NCBI GenBank assembly: GCA_020445785.1
Contig: JAGRFZ010000142.1
Location: 1-52,152, forward strand
Origin: Rhodocyclaceae bacterium
GTDB taxonomy: Bacteria; Pseudomonadota; Gammaproteobacteria; Burkholderiales; Rhodocyclaceae
Length of the DNA: 52,152 nt
Reading direction: 5' to 3'
A program made the position numbers and the translations under genes. How positions within the stretch are numbered: position 1 is the stretch's first letter; every line of letters starts with the position of its first letter. This document shows, in pieces, positions 7,691-21,281 of this stretch. The notes under the pieces are model-generated. The model searched no databases. It was not told the DNA's origin and was given only the letters and a program-made list of their open reading frames with translations.

Positions 7691-8884
7691 TCAGAGTTTT
7701 TGACAGAAGTCGACGATGCGGCCGGCGGCCTCGAGGCATTCCTCGAGTTCGGCCACCAGCGCGATGCGCACGTAGCCGGCGCCGGGGTTGGCGCCGTCGT
7801 TGTCGCGCCCGAGATAGGTGCCGGGCAAAACCGTCACATTATATTCGGCCTGCAGACCCCGGGCGAAGGCGGTGTCCGCCAGCGGCGTGCGGGCCCAGAG
7901 GTAGAAGCCGGCGTCCGGCATGCGGCAGCCCAGATGGGGTGAGAGTATCGGCACCAGCCGCTCGAACTTCTCGCGGTAGCGGCGGCGGTTGTCGGCGACG
8001 TGGGCCTCGTCGTTCCAGGCGGCGATCGACGCGCTCTGGTAGGCCGGGCTCATGGCGCAGCCGTGGTAGGTGCGGTACTGCAGGAATTTCGCCAGCACCG
8101 CGGCGTCGCCGGCGACGAAGCCGGAGCGCATGCCGGGCACATTGGAGCGCTTCGACAGGCTCGAGAACATCACCAGGTTGCGAAAGTCGTCGCGGCCGCA
8201 ACGCTTGGCCGCTTCGAGCCCGCCGAGGGGCTTGTCGGCCTCGTCGAAGTAGATTTCGGAATAGCATTCGTCGGCGGCGATGACGAAGCCGTGCCGATCC
8301 GAGAGTGCGAACAGGGTGCGCCAGGCATCCAGGTCCATCACCGCGCCGGTGGGGTTGCCCGGCGTGCACACGTACACCAGTTGCACCCGCGCCCATTGGT
8401 CGGTGGAGAGGCGGTCGAAATCCATCGCGAAGCCGGTCTCGGCGACGGTGTCGATGAAGGCCGGCTGTGCGCCGGCGAGCAGCGCCGCGCCTTCGTAGAT
8501 CTGATAGAACGGATTCGGGCTCACCACCAGCGCGCCCGGTCGGCTGCTGTCGATGACGCACTGGGCGAACGCGAACAAGGCCTCGCGCGAGCCGTTGACC
8601 GGCACCACCTGGCGCGCCGGGTCGATGCGGCCGAGGCCGTAGCGCCGGTCGAGCCAGGCCGCGATGGCCTCGCGAAGGGATTCGGCGCCGAGGGTCGCCG
8701 GGTAGTTGGCGAGGGAGGGCAGATGGGCGGCCACCGCGTCGAGGATGAACTGCGGCGTCGGGTGCTTGGGCTCTCCGATCGACAGGCGAATCGGCGCCAG
8801 TCCGGCCGGCGGGCGAATGCCGTCGAAGAGCTTGGCGAGCTTCTGGAACGGATAGGGCTGGAGGCTTTCGAGATTGGGGTTCAC
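7691..8884 (-). CDS. dapC: Succinyldiaminopimelate aminotransferase
   Basis: PLP-dependent class I/II aminotransferase that makes N-succinyl-LL-diaminopimelate (EC 2.6.1.17), the step after DapD. The 397 residues include the N-terminal [14 protein letters not shown], substrate region [22 protein letters not shown], the Asp region [12 protein letters not shown], and the PLP lysine in [16 protein letters not shown]. The adjacent dapD confirms the pathway assignment over general aspartate aminotransferases. It is divergent from smc with a 125-bp shared intergenic region. Confidence 0.93.
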   Translation of the reverse strand: MNPNLESLQPYPFQKLAKLFDGIRPPAGLAPIRLSIGEPKHPTPQFILDAVAAHLPSLANYPATLGAESLREAIAAWLDRRYGLGRIDPARQVVPVNGSREALFAFAQCVIDSSRPGALVVSPNPFYQIYEGAALLAGAQPAFIDTVAETGFAMDFDRLSTDQWARVQLVYVCTPGNPTGAVMDLDAWRTLFALSDRHGFVIAADECYSEIYFDEADKPLGGLEAAKRCGRDDFRNLVMFSSLSKRSNVPGMRSGFVAGDAAVLAKFLQYRTYHGCAMSPAYQSASIAAWNDEAHVADNRRRYREKFERLVPILSPHLGCRMPDAGFYLWARTPLADTAFARGLQAEYNVTVLPGTYLGRDNDGANPGAGYVRIALVAELEECLEAAGRIVDFCQKL

Positions 8885-8940
8885 GGTAATGACGGGCGCG
8901 TGGCGGCAAGCCGCCCGGCGCGGGGGCCGAAAAGGAAAAA

Positions 8941-8949
8941 TGCTATCAT
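8941..8949 (+). promoter_or_regulatory. Possible extended -10 promoter for smc
   Basis: TGCTATCAT (8941-8949) contains TG-n-TATCAT, an extended -10 form, about 60 bases before the smc start and right after an A-rich run. No good -35 is seen, which extended -10 promoters tolerate. Confidence 0.35.
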
Positions 8950-9009
8950 GCCGCGCCTGCGCGACGGCCGCTCCCGGCCCGACGCGACGATTGCCGGCCC
9001 CAAGCTCAC

Positions 9010-12000
9010 GTGCGCCTCTCCAAGCTCAAACTCGCTGGTTTCAAGACCTTCGTCGACCCCACCACGGTGCATGCCCCGGGCAATCTGGTCGGCGTGGTCG
9101 GGCCCAATGGCTGCGGCAAGTCGAACATCATCGACGCGGTACGCTGGGTGCTCGGCGAATCGCGGGCATCGGCGCTGCGCGGCGAATCGATGCAGGACGT
9201 CATCTTCAACGGCTCCACCACCCGCAAGCCGGTGTCGCGCGCCAGTGTCGAGCTGGTCTTCGACAACGCCGAGGGCAAGGCCGCCGGCCAGTGGTCGCAG
9301 TATGCCGAGATCTCGGTCAAGCGCGTGCTCGACCGCAGCGGCGAATCGAGTTATTTCATCAACGGCGCCAAGGTCCGGCGCAAGGACGTGGTCGATCTCT
9401 TCCTCGGTACCGGCCTCGGGCCACGTGCCTACGCGATCATCGAACAGGGCATGATCTCGCGCATCATCGAGGCGCGGCCCGAGGAGATCCGCGGCTTTCT
9501 CGAAGAGGCCGCCGGCGTCACCAAGTATCGCGAGCGACGCCGCGAGACCGAAGGGCGGCTGTCCGACGCGCGTGACAACCTCGCCCGCCTCGACGACATT
9601 CGGATGGAATTGGGTGAGCGCATCGAGCATCTTTCGGCCCAGGCCGAAGTCGCCGCGCGTTACCGCGAGCTGCGCGATGCCCACGCCGAGCGTCAGGATC
9701 TGTTGTGGCTGCTGAAACGTAACCAGGCACGCGACGAAGCCGGGCAGTTGCAACAGCAGGTGGCCGACACCGGCCGCGAGATGGAGGCCGGCAGCGCCCG
9801 CCTGCAGACGCTGGAAGCCACCGTCGAGGCCGGCCGCGAGGCCCACATGCAGGCATCCGAGGCGGTCAATGGGGCGCAGGGCGAACTCTACGCCGCGGCC
9901 GCCGAAGTCAGTCGGCTCGAGGCCGAGGGCCAGCGCCTGCGCGACAACCGCGATCGCATCGAGCGTCGGCTGCGGGAACTCGGTGACGAAAAGACCCACT
10001 GGCAGCGTCGCAAGTCGGACCTGCTGGGCGAGAGCGAGCGCTGGCGCGAACTCCTCGAAAACGCACGCCTGCGCGCCGAAGAAGCGGTTGCGCGCCACGA
10101 GGAGGCCGCCGCGCAGTTGCCCGAGCTCGAGGACATGGCGGCGGCCGCCGAGGCGACGACCCAGGCCGTCCGGCGCGAACTGGCCCAGGTCGAGCAGCAG
10201 TTGCGGGTGCAGGAAGCGCACCGCGCGAGTGCCCGGCGGGCGCTAGAGGCATTGGCCGAGCGGCGGGCGCGGCTCGGGCGCAGCGAGGATGCACCGGCAG
10301 CCCCCGATACGCTGGAGATCGCGCGCATCGAGGCCGAGATCGAATCGCTCGATGGCGAGCGGGCCGGTCACGAGGACGCGCTCGCAACGCTCCAGGCGGA
10401 GTTGCCGCAGCGCCAGGCCGCGGCACGCGAAGCCACCGCGGCCGAGCGCGCCGCGCACAAGGCCAGCACCGAGGCGCGCGCCCGGCTGCAAGCTCTCAGC
10501 CAGTTGCAGGCGAGGGTGCGCGAGCGCGGCGAACTCGGTGCCTGGCTGGCGCGCCACGGTATCGACGCCAATCGGCCGCTGTGGCAGCAGGTGCAACTTG
10601 AGGCGGGCTGGGAGGCGGCATTCGAGGCGGTGCTGCGCGAGCGCCTGTCCGCCTTCGCGATCGAGCGCCAGGAATCCTTGGCCGACCTCATCGCCGATCC
10701 GGCGCCGGCGAGCGTCAGCCTGATGCTCGACCCGCAGCCCGGCAGCGACGACGGCGGCTGTCCGCCCGGCTGCCGCCGCCTGCGCGAACTCGTGCGCTGC
10801 GACGATGTGCGTATCGGCGCGGCCCTCGACGACTGGCTGCGCGGCCACCTGTGCTGCGACGACGACGGCCGCCTGCCCGCCCTGCGATCGGCGCTGGGCC
10901 CCGGGCAGCGGCTGGTGGCGCGGGATGGGCAACTGCTCGACGGCACCGGGCTCACGCGCCTTGCCGGCGATGGTCGCACCCACGGCGTGCTGGAACGCCA
11001 GCGCGAGATCGAGGAACTGGAAACCCATCTCACGGCCCTCGGCGAGGCTGCCGAACAGGCTCGCCAGCGGGTGCAGGAAGCCGAGGCCGCATGGGCCGGG
11101 CTGCAGGAATCCCAGGCCGCGCGGCGGCAGCAGGCCCAGGCGCTGCAGCAGCGTACCCACGCCCTTCAGGTCGAACACTTGAAGCTGACGCAGGCGAAGC
11201 AGCGCGCCGACGAGCACGTCGCGCGCGTCGCCCACGATCTGGCCGAACTGGCCGAGGCCGAGAAGCGTGAGCAGGCGCACCTGCAGGCCGCCGAATCGGA
11301 ACTCGCCCGGGCCGGCGAGATGGCGAACCTCCAGAGCGAACGTCTGGCGAGCGCCGAGCAGACCCTGCGCGAGCGCCACGAGGCCCTGCGCAGCGCCCGC
11401 GCCAGCGAGCAGGCGATCGCGCGTGAGGTCCAGGAGCTGGGATTCACCGAGCGCGAGTGCGCCGGCAAGCTCGACGACAATGCACGCAACCTGGGCGTCG
11501 CCGACGAACAATTGCTGCGCATCGGCCACGAGTACGATTCGCGACTGGCCGAGCGTGAGGGCTGCGACGACGAGGCGTCGCGGGCTGCGTTGCAGCAAGC
11601 CGTGGCGCTGCACGCGGCACGCGAAGCCACCCTGGCCGGTGCCCGCGACCGTCTCGCCGAGGCCGGCCAGCGCCTGCGCGACAACGAGGCAATGCGTCTG
11701 CGCACCGAGCAGGAGGTGGCGCCGCTGCGGGATCGCTTGTCCGAGCTGCGACTTGCATTGCAGGCGGCCGAACTCTCCTGCGCCCAGTGCCAGGAACGGC
11801 TCGACGAGAGCCGTGCCGACGAAGAGCGGCTCGAACCCCTGCTGGCCGAGGGGCCGCGAGAAGGGGCGCTGGCGCGCGAGGTGGCCCGGCTCGCGCGCGA
11901 GATCGAGGCGCTGGGTGCGGTGAACCTGGCAGCCCTCGACGAACTCGCGGCGTCGCGCGAGCGCAAGGACTATCTCGACGCCCAGAACGACGACCTGCTG

Positions 12001-12534
12001 GTGGCGATCGAGACCCTGGAGGACGCGATCCGGCGCATCGACAAGGAAACCCGCGAGCAGTTGCAGAGCACTTACGATTTCGTCAGCCGCCACTTCGGTG
12101 AGCTGTTCCCGGAACTGTTCGGCGGTGGCCAGGCCGGACTGGTGCTGACCGGCGAGGAGATTCTCGACGCCGGTGTGCAGATCGTCGCGCAGCCGCCGGG
12201 CAAGAAAAATGCAAGTATTCATCTCCTGTCCGGCGGCGAAAAAGCGCTCACCGCGATCGCGCTGGTATTCTCCATGTTCCAGCTCAACCCGGCGCCGTTC
12301 TGCATGCTCGACGAGGTGGACGCACCGCTGGACGACGCCAACACCGGCCGCTACGGTGCGATGGTGCGGAGAATGTCGGCGCAGACCCAGTTCGTGTTCA
12401 TCACCCACAGCAAGATCACGATGGAAATCGCCCAGCAACTGGTGGGCGTGACGATGCAGGAGCAGGGGGTCAGCCGGGTGGTCGAAGTGGATATCGAAGA
12501 AGCATTGCGACTGGCCGATGCGGTGCCGGCCTGA
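9010..12534 (+). CDS. smc: Chromosome segregation ATPase SMC
   Basis: Large coiled-coil ATPase that, with ScpA and ScpB, organises and segregates the chromosome. The 1174-residue length is normal. The N-terminal head has the Walker A GPNGCGKSN at about residues 33-41; long heptad-rich arms flank a hinge around residues 505-650; the C-terminal head has the LSGGEKALTAIAL signature and the Walker B CMLDEVDAPLDD. The start is a GTG (reading as MRLSKLKLAGFKTF) at 9010. zipA follows after 14 bp, so smc probably heads the smc-zipA-ligA-galU transcript. Confidence 0.97.
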   Translation: MRLSKLKLAGFKTFVDPTTVHAPGNLVGVVGPNGCGKSNIIDAVRWVLGESRASALRGESMQDVIFNGSTTRKPVSRASVELVFDNAEGKAAGQWSQYAEISVKRVLDRSGESSYFINGAKVRRKDVVDLFLGTGLGPRAYAIIEQGMISRIIEARPEEIRGFLEEAAGVTKYRERRRETEGRLSDARDNLARLDDIRMELGERIEHLSAQAEVAARYRELRDAHAERQDLLWLLKRNQARDEAGQLQQQVADTGREMEAGSARLQTLEATVEAGREAHMQASEAVNGAQGELYAAAAEVSRLEAEGQRLRDNRDRIERRLRELGDEKTHWQRRKSDLLGESERWRELLENARLRAEEAVARHEEAAAQLPELEDMAAAAEATTQAVRRELAQVEQQLRVQEAHRASARRALEALAERRARLGRSEDAPAAPDTLEIARIEAEIESLDGERAGHEDALATLQAELPQRQAAAREATAAERAAHKASTEARARLQALSQLQARVRERGELGAWLARHGIDANRPLWQQVQLEAGWEAAFEAVLRERLSAFAIERQESLADLIADPAPASVSLMLDPQPGSDDGGCPPGCRRLRELVRCDDVRIGAALDDWLRGHLCCDDDGRLPALRSALGPGQRLVARDGQLLDGTGLTRLAGDGRTHGVLERQREIEELETHLTALGEAAEQARQRVQEAEAAWAGLQESQAARRQQAQALQQRTHALQVEHLKLTQAKQRADEHVARVAHDLAELAEAEKREQAHLQAAESELARAGEMANLQSERLASAEQTLRERHEALRSARASEQAIAREVQELGFTERECAGKLDDNARNLGVADEQLLRIGHEYDSRLAEREGCDDEASRAALQQAVALHAAREATLAGARDRLAEAGQRLRDNEAMRLRTEQEVAPLRDRLSELRLALQAAELSCAQCQERLDESRADEERLEPLLAEGPREGALAREVARLAREIEALGAVNLAALDELAASRERKDYLDAQNDDLLVAIETLEDAIRRIDKETREQLQSTYDFVSRHFGELFPELFGGGQAGLVLTGEEILDAGVQIVAQPPGKKNASIHLLSGGEKALTAIALVFSMFQLNPAPFCMLDEVDAPLDDANTGRYGAMVRRMSAQTQFVFITHSKITMEIAQQLVGVTMQEQGVSRVVEVDIEEALRLADAVPA

Positions 12535-12548
12535 GTCGAGGGAAGGGA

Positions 12549-16617
<4,069 letters not shown>

Positions 16618-16663
16618 ACACGTCGCGCGGCGGTGGCACCCGACCGCGCACGCCGTCGGGCCG

Positions 16664-17245
16664 TCAGCGCCAGGGGTACTCCTCGACTTGGGCGTCGTCG
16701 ATGCTGTAGCCGGCCGCGCCGAGATCGGTGGCGCGACCGCCGGCCTTCATGACGCCGGTCACCCAGACCGGGTACATCGCCAGCTCTTCGGTGAACGGAT
16801 TCGCCGCCTTGACCAGCACCACCTGGTTCGACGGCGGTGGCGGCACGTGGATGCAGGCGCCGAAGTAGGGTACCAGCAGGAACTCGCGGATCGAGTCCTC
16901 GTCGCCTTCGAGGGCCACCACGAAGCCCGGCAGACGTACCTTCTGCCCGGCCAGCGCAGTGACCACCGGCGCCTTGTCCCACTCCTTGCGCAGGGCTTCG
17001 AGCAACGCGGTGGCACGCGGGTCGTTGTCTTCCATGTCGTCGAAGCCGGCGTCGTCGAGCAGTTGGCGGGGGTTCCAACTGGTCGGCACCATGTCGTCCC
17101 ACTCGAGGTCGCGAACCCCCGGGGGTGGCGGCTTCGCCACTTCGGGACGGACCTTCTCGCCGACCGTGTAGTCCGGCTGCTGCGCCAGCGCCGCGGGGGC
17201 CGCCAGGGCGATCGCGGTGGCCAGCATCCATGCGTAGCGTCTCAT
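16664..17245 (-). CDS. DUF3299 exported protein of a metal-linked ABC operon
   Basis: A 193-residue protein with a clear Sec signal peptide (MRRYAWMLATAIALAAPAAL, cleavage near ALAQ). The DUF3299 signatures are the W-x-D-M-V-P start of the mature domain, LPGFVVALE and a VPYFGACIHVPPPP block, whose Cys and His could bind metal. Function unknown. It is the last gene of an operon of DUF2796 protein, ABC ATPase and FtsX/MacB-like permease; the same gene set exists in Pseudomonas (PA4063-PA4066 type) where it is reported as zinc-responsive, which I recall rather than verified. The gap to the permease is 6 bases. Confidence 0.85.
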   Translation of the reverse strand: MRRYAWMLATAIALAAPAALAQQPDYTVGEKVRPEVAKPPPPGVRDLEWDDMVPTSWNPRQLLDDAGFDDMEDNDPRATALLEALRKEWDKAPVVTALAGQKVRLPGFVVALEGDEDSIREFLLVPYFGACIHVPPPPSNQVVLVKAANPFTEELAMYPVWVTGVMKAGGRATDLGAAGYSIDDAQVEEYPWR

Positions 17246-17251
17246 CGTCGT

Positions 17252-18514
17252 TCAGATCCTTATCGTCATGCCGTCCGCCACACTCATGCGGTAGGCCCGC
17301 AGCGCCGGGACGGTGCTGGACGCCAGGGCGGCGGCCAGCACCGCCGCCAGCAATAACCATTCGCGCGGCTGCAGCCCGTACAGGCCGAGCGTCAGGCCGT
17401 AGCGCGCGCCGAGCCACGGGCCGAGGGCGGCGACCAGGGCGTACAGCATCGCCACGCCGAGCGCGCTGCCGGCGATCGCCAAAACCAGGCTCTCGCTGGC
17501 GAGCAGCAGAAATATCTGGCGCGGGCCCGCGCCGAGCGAGCGCAGGATCGCCAGCTCGCGGCGGCGCTCACCGAGGCTGGCGACCAGCACCGCCACCAGT
17601 CCGGCCAGCCCGACCGCGACCACCAGCCCCGAGATCGCCAGCAAGGCCCGTTCGGCGATGCCGAACAGTCCCCACAACTGCTGCAGGGTTGCACCCGGCA
17701 GAATCGCCAGCAGCGGCTCGTCCCGGAACTCGTTGATGAATCGCTGCACCCGAAACACGCCGGCCCGCGACTTCAGCCCGACCAGCGCCGCGGTGACCCG
17801 CTTGGGCGAGAGATCGAACTTGCGGGTCTCCTCGGCGCTGAGGCCGAGGCCGGGAATCGGTGCGCCTCCGGTCCAGTCGAGGTGGATTGCCTCGATCGCC
17901 TGCAGGCGCACATGCACCGTGCGATCGACCGGCGTTCCGGTGCGCGCGAGGATGCCGACAACGGTGAATGGCTTGTCGGCATGGCCGTTCAGGCTTGCAC
18001 GGCCGGTGCCGTGGCTGAGCGCGATGCGGTCCCCGATGCGATGGCCGAGCGCGTCGGCGACCTCCGCCCCGAGCACCGCTTCGAACACCTCGCCGAAGGC
18101 CTTGCCATCGGCGAAGGCCAAGGGCTGGCGATCGCCGTACCGATAGTGTTCGAAGTAGCGCAGATCGGTGCCGAGCACCCGGTAGCCGCGGTAGGAGTCG
18201 CCCAGCGAAAGCGGGATCACCCACTTGACCAGGGGCTGTGCAGCGATCGTCTCGAGGCTCTGCCAACGGATGTCGTTGGTGGCGTCGCCCATGCGGAACA
18301 CCGAATAGAGCAGCAGCTGAACCGGGCCGCTGCGCGCGCCCACCACCAGATCCGTGCCCGACAGGGTATTGGCAAAGCCGCTGCGGGCATCATTGCGCAG
18401 GCGCTCGACGCCGAGCAGCAGGGTGACCGCCAGCGCGATCGACAGCAGCGCGAGACCGGCAGACAGGCGCCGGTTGGCGAGGCTCTTCCAGACCAGCCAT
18501 GGGGTCGCCGTCAT
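17252..18514 (-). CDS. ABC transporter permease, FtsX/MacB-like
   Basis: Inner-membrane permease, 420 residues. One N-terminal helix (about residues 18-35) is followed by a large periplasmic domain, then three C-terminal helices with the FtsX-type LGERRRELAILRSLGAGPRQIF coupling segment. This four-helix type moves substrates from the periplasm or outer leaflet, or transmits force, rather than importing small solutes. The start at 18514 overlaps the ATPase stop by 4 bases (ATGA), so the two are co-translated. The cargo is unknown; the operon context suggests a zinc-homeostasis role, perhaps lipoprotein or siderophore-like trafficking. Confidence 0.9.
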   Translation of the reverse strand: MTATPWLVWKSLANRRLSAGLALLSIALAVTLLLGVERLRNDARSGFANTLSGTDLVVGARSGPVQLLLYSVFRMGDATNDIRWQSLETIAAQPLVKWVIPLSLGDSYRGYRVLGTDLRYFEHYRYGDRQPLAFADGKAFGEVFEAVLGAEVADALGHRIGDRIALSHGTGRASLNGHADKPFTVVGILARTGTPVDRTVHVRLQAIEAIHLDWTGGAPIPGLGLSAEETRKFDLSPKRVTAALVGLKSRAGVFRVQRFINEFRDEPLLAILPGATLQQLWGLFGIAERALLAISGLVVAVGLAGLVAVLVASLGERRRELAILRSLGAGPRQIFLLLASESLVLAIAGSALGVAMLYALVAALGPWLGARYGLTLGLYGLQPREWLLLAAVLAAALASSTVPALRAYRMSVADGMTIRI

Positions 18515-19203
18515 CCCTGTGCCCCCCCCGCACGGTTGATCTCGTCCAGCGAGACGGTTCGCGCGAAACGCCTGGCGAGCCGCAGGTCGTGGCTGACGAA
18601 CAACAGGGCGCTGCCGGCATGCGCGCATTCGGCCATCAGCAGGTCGATGAAGCCGCATTGGCGCTGGGCGTCGAGCGCCGAGGTCGGCTCGTCGGCGACG
18701 ATCAGCGCCGGACTGCCGATCAATGCGCGTGCGGCGGCGACCCGTTGTTGCTGGCCGACCGACAGGCTGGACGCCGTTCGCGCGAGCACCCCGTCGTCGA
18801 GATCGAGCCGCCGGGCCAGGCGGCGCGCCTCCGCGGAAACGTCGCCGGCCCGTTGCCGTCGGGCCCCGGAAAATCGACAGGCCAGGGTGATGTTGTCCAG
18901 TGCCGAGAGATAGGGCAGCAGGTTGAAGAGTTGGAAGACGATGCCGAGCCGATCCGCGCGGAAACGGTCGCGCGCCGCCGGCCGCAGGGAAGCCAACGAA
19001 GTTCCGAGCACCTGCAGCGTCCCGCGTTCGGGCAGCACGACGCCTCCGACCAGTGCCAGCAAGGTGCTCTTGCCGCTGCCGCTGGGGCCGTGCAGGAACA
19101 CGTGCTCGCCGGCAGCGATCGAGAAGCGCCCGATCTCGAGACAAGGCGCCTGCCCGGGCCAGCGGTAGCGCAGATCCGCCACCTGAAGTGCGTCTTCTGC
19201 CAT
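18511..19203 (-). CDS. ABC transporter ATP-binding protein, MacB/LolD-like
   Basis: Cytoplasmic ATPase driving the neighbouring permease. The 230 residues include Walker A GPSGSGKSTL, Q-loop FQLFNLLPYL, a degenerate signature SLSVGQQQRVAAARAL (SVGQQQ instead of LSGGQ, as is usual in this MacB-like group), Walker B ALIVADEPTSALD and the H-loop SHD. The ATG at 19203 overlaps the upstream DUF2796 stop by one base (TGATG), and its stop overlaps the permease start by 4 bases. Confidence 0.93.
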   Translation of the reverse strand: MAEDALQVADLRYRWPGQAPCLEIGRFSIAAGEHVFLHGPSGSGKSTLLALVGGVVLPERGTLQVLGTSLASLRPAARDRFRADRLGIVFQLFNLLPYLSALDNITLACRFSGARRQRAGDVSAEARRLARRLDLDDGVLARTASSLSVGQQQRVAAARALIGSPALIVADEPTSALDAQRQCGFIDLLMAECAHAGSALLFVSHDLRLARRFARTVSLDEINRAGGAQG

Positions 19204-19727
19204 CAGCGCAGCGGGAGCAGAGCGTCCGGCGGGGCGAGGCGATGCACCCGCGGGCCGCGGTCGTCGAGCACGACCACGTCGATCCGTTCGAGTTCGGGAA
19301 AGGCTTGGAACAGCGTCAGCCGCAAGCCGGCGAGGGCCTGGGGCGCGCGGCAGCGAAACTGCCAGCTTGCCGACAGTTCGACGTGGGGTGCAGCATCGGC
19401 GCCACCAACCGCCGGCTCGGCGAACGGATCCCGGGCCTCCGCCAGGGTCACCCGGCAATCGGCTTCCGGGGGCGGCACGACCAATTGTTCCGGCGACGAC
19501 AACTGCGCCACTGCGGACGCCACCCGCGCGCGTTCCGCGGCGTTGCGTGGCCGATGCTCGAAACCGACGAAGCCATCGAGCGCCCCGCCGAGATGGATGT
19601 CGATGACATCGGCTTCGACGGCGATCTGCAGGTCGGCCCGCCCGTGCTCGTGGCTGCCGGCGGCCAGCGCCGGCGCGGCGGCGTGCACCGCCAGTACGGC
19701 CAGGACAAGGTGTACTGTGCACTTCAT
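19203..19727 (-). CDS. DUF2796 (ZrgA-like) periplasmic protein
   Basis: A 174-residue exported protein. The signal peptide starts MKCTVHLVLAVLAVHAAA and is cleaved near ALAAG; the mature part begins SHEHGRADLQIAVE, the usual DUF2796 start with His/Glu-rich metal-binding character. Members (ZrgA of Vibrio cholerae is the one I know) are linked to zinc uptake. The ATG at 19727 has a strong GGGGAAG ribosome binding site and is preferred over an in-frame ATG at 19751. It is the first gene of the ATPase-permease-DUF3299 operon. Confidence 0.85.
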   Translation of the reverse strand: MKCTVHLVLAVLAVHAAAPALAAGSHEHGRADLQIAVEADVIDIHLGGALDGFVGFEHRPRNAAERARVASAVAQLSSPEQLVVPPPEADCRVTLAEARDPFAEPAVGGADAAPHVELSASWQFRCRAPQALAGLRLTLFQAFPELERIDVVVLDDRGPRVHRLAPPDALLPLR

Positions 19728-19876
19728 TTCTTCCCCTCGAATTGCTTGCACGCGGACACGTCGACCGTCGCGCGAACCGATGCGCCACTAGGGCGCGCTC
19801 GGCCGCCGGCCCGTGTCGCGGACACGGCAGACGCAGGCGGTGCGCCGGCCGTTCGGGTCGTCTGGTGCGTACGCCC

Positions 19877-20191
19877 TCAGTGCGCCGGTGGTGCCCTCGC
19901 GTTGCCGCAATCCGGATGGCTCGGGCATACGCGCAGGGCGATCGGCGGGCGTCGCATCGCTGCCGGCGCCAGGTCCCCCGACGATATTCGCCCCGGGGGC
20001 AGGGCGCAGCCTGCGGCCCCGATCGCAGCGCACTGCAGGCAGACGGTCTCGGCGGTGTCGTCGGAGCAGGCGGCGGGTTCCCGCCGGCAGAGGTCTTCGT
20101 GCGAAATCGCATGGACGAGCCCCTGCCACTGGAACAGCACCAGACAGGCGAGAAACAGCAGGCAGTGGCGTGCGCGGGCGTCGAGAAGCAT
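19877..20191 (-). CDS. Small Cys-rich exported or membrane protein, unrecognised
   Basis: A 104-residue frame from MLLDARARHCLLFLACLVLF. It has one hydrophobic helix (about residues 9-25), then HAISHEDLCRREPAACSDD and VCLQCAAIGAAGC, followed by a Pro/Arg-rich tail. The CxxC pair and N-terminal helix recall DUF2946-like small proteins that often sit next to metal genes, but I cannot confirm a family. It lies 149 bp upstream of the DUF2796 gene in the same direction and may belong to that operon. The frame stays open to 20284; no strong ribosome binding site is visible. Moderate confidence that it is real. Confidence 0.45.
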   Translation of the reverse strand: MLLDARARHCLLFLACLVLFQWQGLVHAISHEDLCRREPAACSDDTAETVCLQCAAIGAAGCALPPGRISSGDLAPAAMRRPPIALRVCPSHPDCGNARAPPAH

Positions 20192-20305
20192 CGGGTGCAC
20201 AGGTGGAAGGCGGGCCGATCCCGACCGGAACGCTACCCGTCGTTCCTGCGGCTTGCAAGTCGGCAACGCCCGGGCCGGCGCCACCCGCCGCCGCCGATTG
20301 GCCGC

Positions 20306-20758
20306 TCAGCGGCCGGGCATGCCCTCCAGGTGGGCCTTGAGCCCGGCCAGCAGGCGGCGCATGCCGTGGCGGTAGGCCGGCCGCACCAGCAACGGATCGG
20401 CCAGCCGGCCGACGATTCCGCATTGGACCCGGTACTCCGGTGCGACGGTGACCGCGCAGCCGCCGTCGCGCGCCGCGACGCGAAAGTGGATTTCGGCGCT
20501 CGCCAGTGGCAGGTTGGTGGCGGTGATCACGAACGAGATCTCGCGGCCGGGCGCGAAGCGGGCGACCGCCTCCTCCAGATAGGCGCCGCCGCCGAGTTCG
20601 CAGCGGCGTCGCGCGCCGGTACCGACTTCGCCGGAGTCGAGCCGGTGTGATGTGACGACCCCCGGATTCCATTCCGCGATGCGGCCGATGTCGGCCAGTG
20701 CCGCCCATGCCCGGCCGGCGGTTACCGAGAGGGTCAGCGTTTCCTCGAATCGACTCAT
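20306..20758 (-). CDS. SRPBCC-family (polyketide cyclase/START-like) protein
   Basis: A 150-residue helix-grip protein, MSRFEETLTLSVTAGRAWAALADIGRIAEWNPGV, the standard opening of the polyketide cyclase/dehydrase family. The C-terminal helix is YRHGMRRLLAGLKAHLEG. The pocket likely binds a hydrophobic ligand; substrate unknown. It overlaps the VOC gene by 4 bases, so the two are translated together. Confidence 0.85.
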   Translation of the reverse strand: MSRFEETLTLSVTAGRAWAALADIGRIAEWNPGVVTSHRLDSGEVGTGARRRCELGGGAYLEEAVARFAPGREISFVITATNLPLASAEIHFRVAARDGGCAVTVAPEYRVQCGIVGRLADPLLVRPAYRHGMRRLLAGLKAHLEGMPGR

Positions 20759-21135
20759 TCTTCCGCCTCCCGGGGTTGGTCCGCGAGCGCGATCAGCTCC
20801 AGGTCATGGCCATCCGGGTCGGCGAAATACAGGGAGCGCGCCGGAAGCCAGGGCAGCGCGACCGGACCCGCAACCGGCAGGCCGTACCCGCGCAGGCGCC
20901 GGTGCCATCCGTCGAGGTCGTGCTCCGACACCCGCAGCGCCAGATGCAGGCGATGGGGCGTCGCGGCGTGCTGCAGCACCAGCATTGCGGTGCTGCCCAG
21001 GCGCAGGAACTGCCATCGACGCCGCCGGTCGGTCAGTGCCGGCTGGAAGCCGAGCAGATGGACGTAGAAATCGACGGCGCGGGCCAGGTCGCGCACCGGC
21101 ACGGCGATTTCGTAGAGGCCGCTGATCGCGCTCAC
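20755..21135 (-). CDS. VOC-family (glyoxalase-like) protein
   Basis: A 126-residue vicinal-oxygen-chelate fold protein beginning LYEIAVPVRDLARAVDFYV and ending YFADPDGHDLELIAL, the paired beta-alpha-beta modules of glyoxalase and extradiol dioxygenase relatives. Metal ligands may be the HL of LHLALRV and the final Glu. The start is a GTG at 21135 with a strong GGAGGG ribosome binding site; the longer upstream frame has no family sequence. Coupled to the SRPBCC gene. Confidence 0.85.
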   Translation of the reverse strand: MSAISGLYEIAVPVRDLARAVDFYVHLLGFQPALTDRRRRWQFLRLGSTAMLVLQHAATPHRLHLALRVSEHDLDGWHRRLRGYGLPVAGPVALPWLPARSLYFADPDGHDLELIALADQPREAEE

Positions 21136-21281
21136 GGGCCTACCCTCCGATCGCCCGCGACATCCCCCCGCGGAACGAGAGCGGGGTTTCGCGCAGCATC
21201 GCTTCGTGCCGTTCGAGCGGGCGGGCGCTGCCATGCCAGCGCCGCTGTGCGCGCCCCCTTCGGGCGGCCGGTCGGGCGCGT

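Noticed and set aside
10243-12438. 731-codon antisense frame within smc, and a 446-codon antisense frame at 8881-10221
   Set aside because: High-GC codon bias leaves antisense frames open; the smc product is complete and recognisable.
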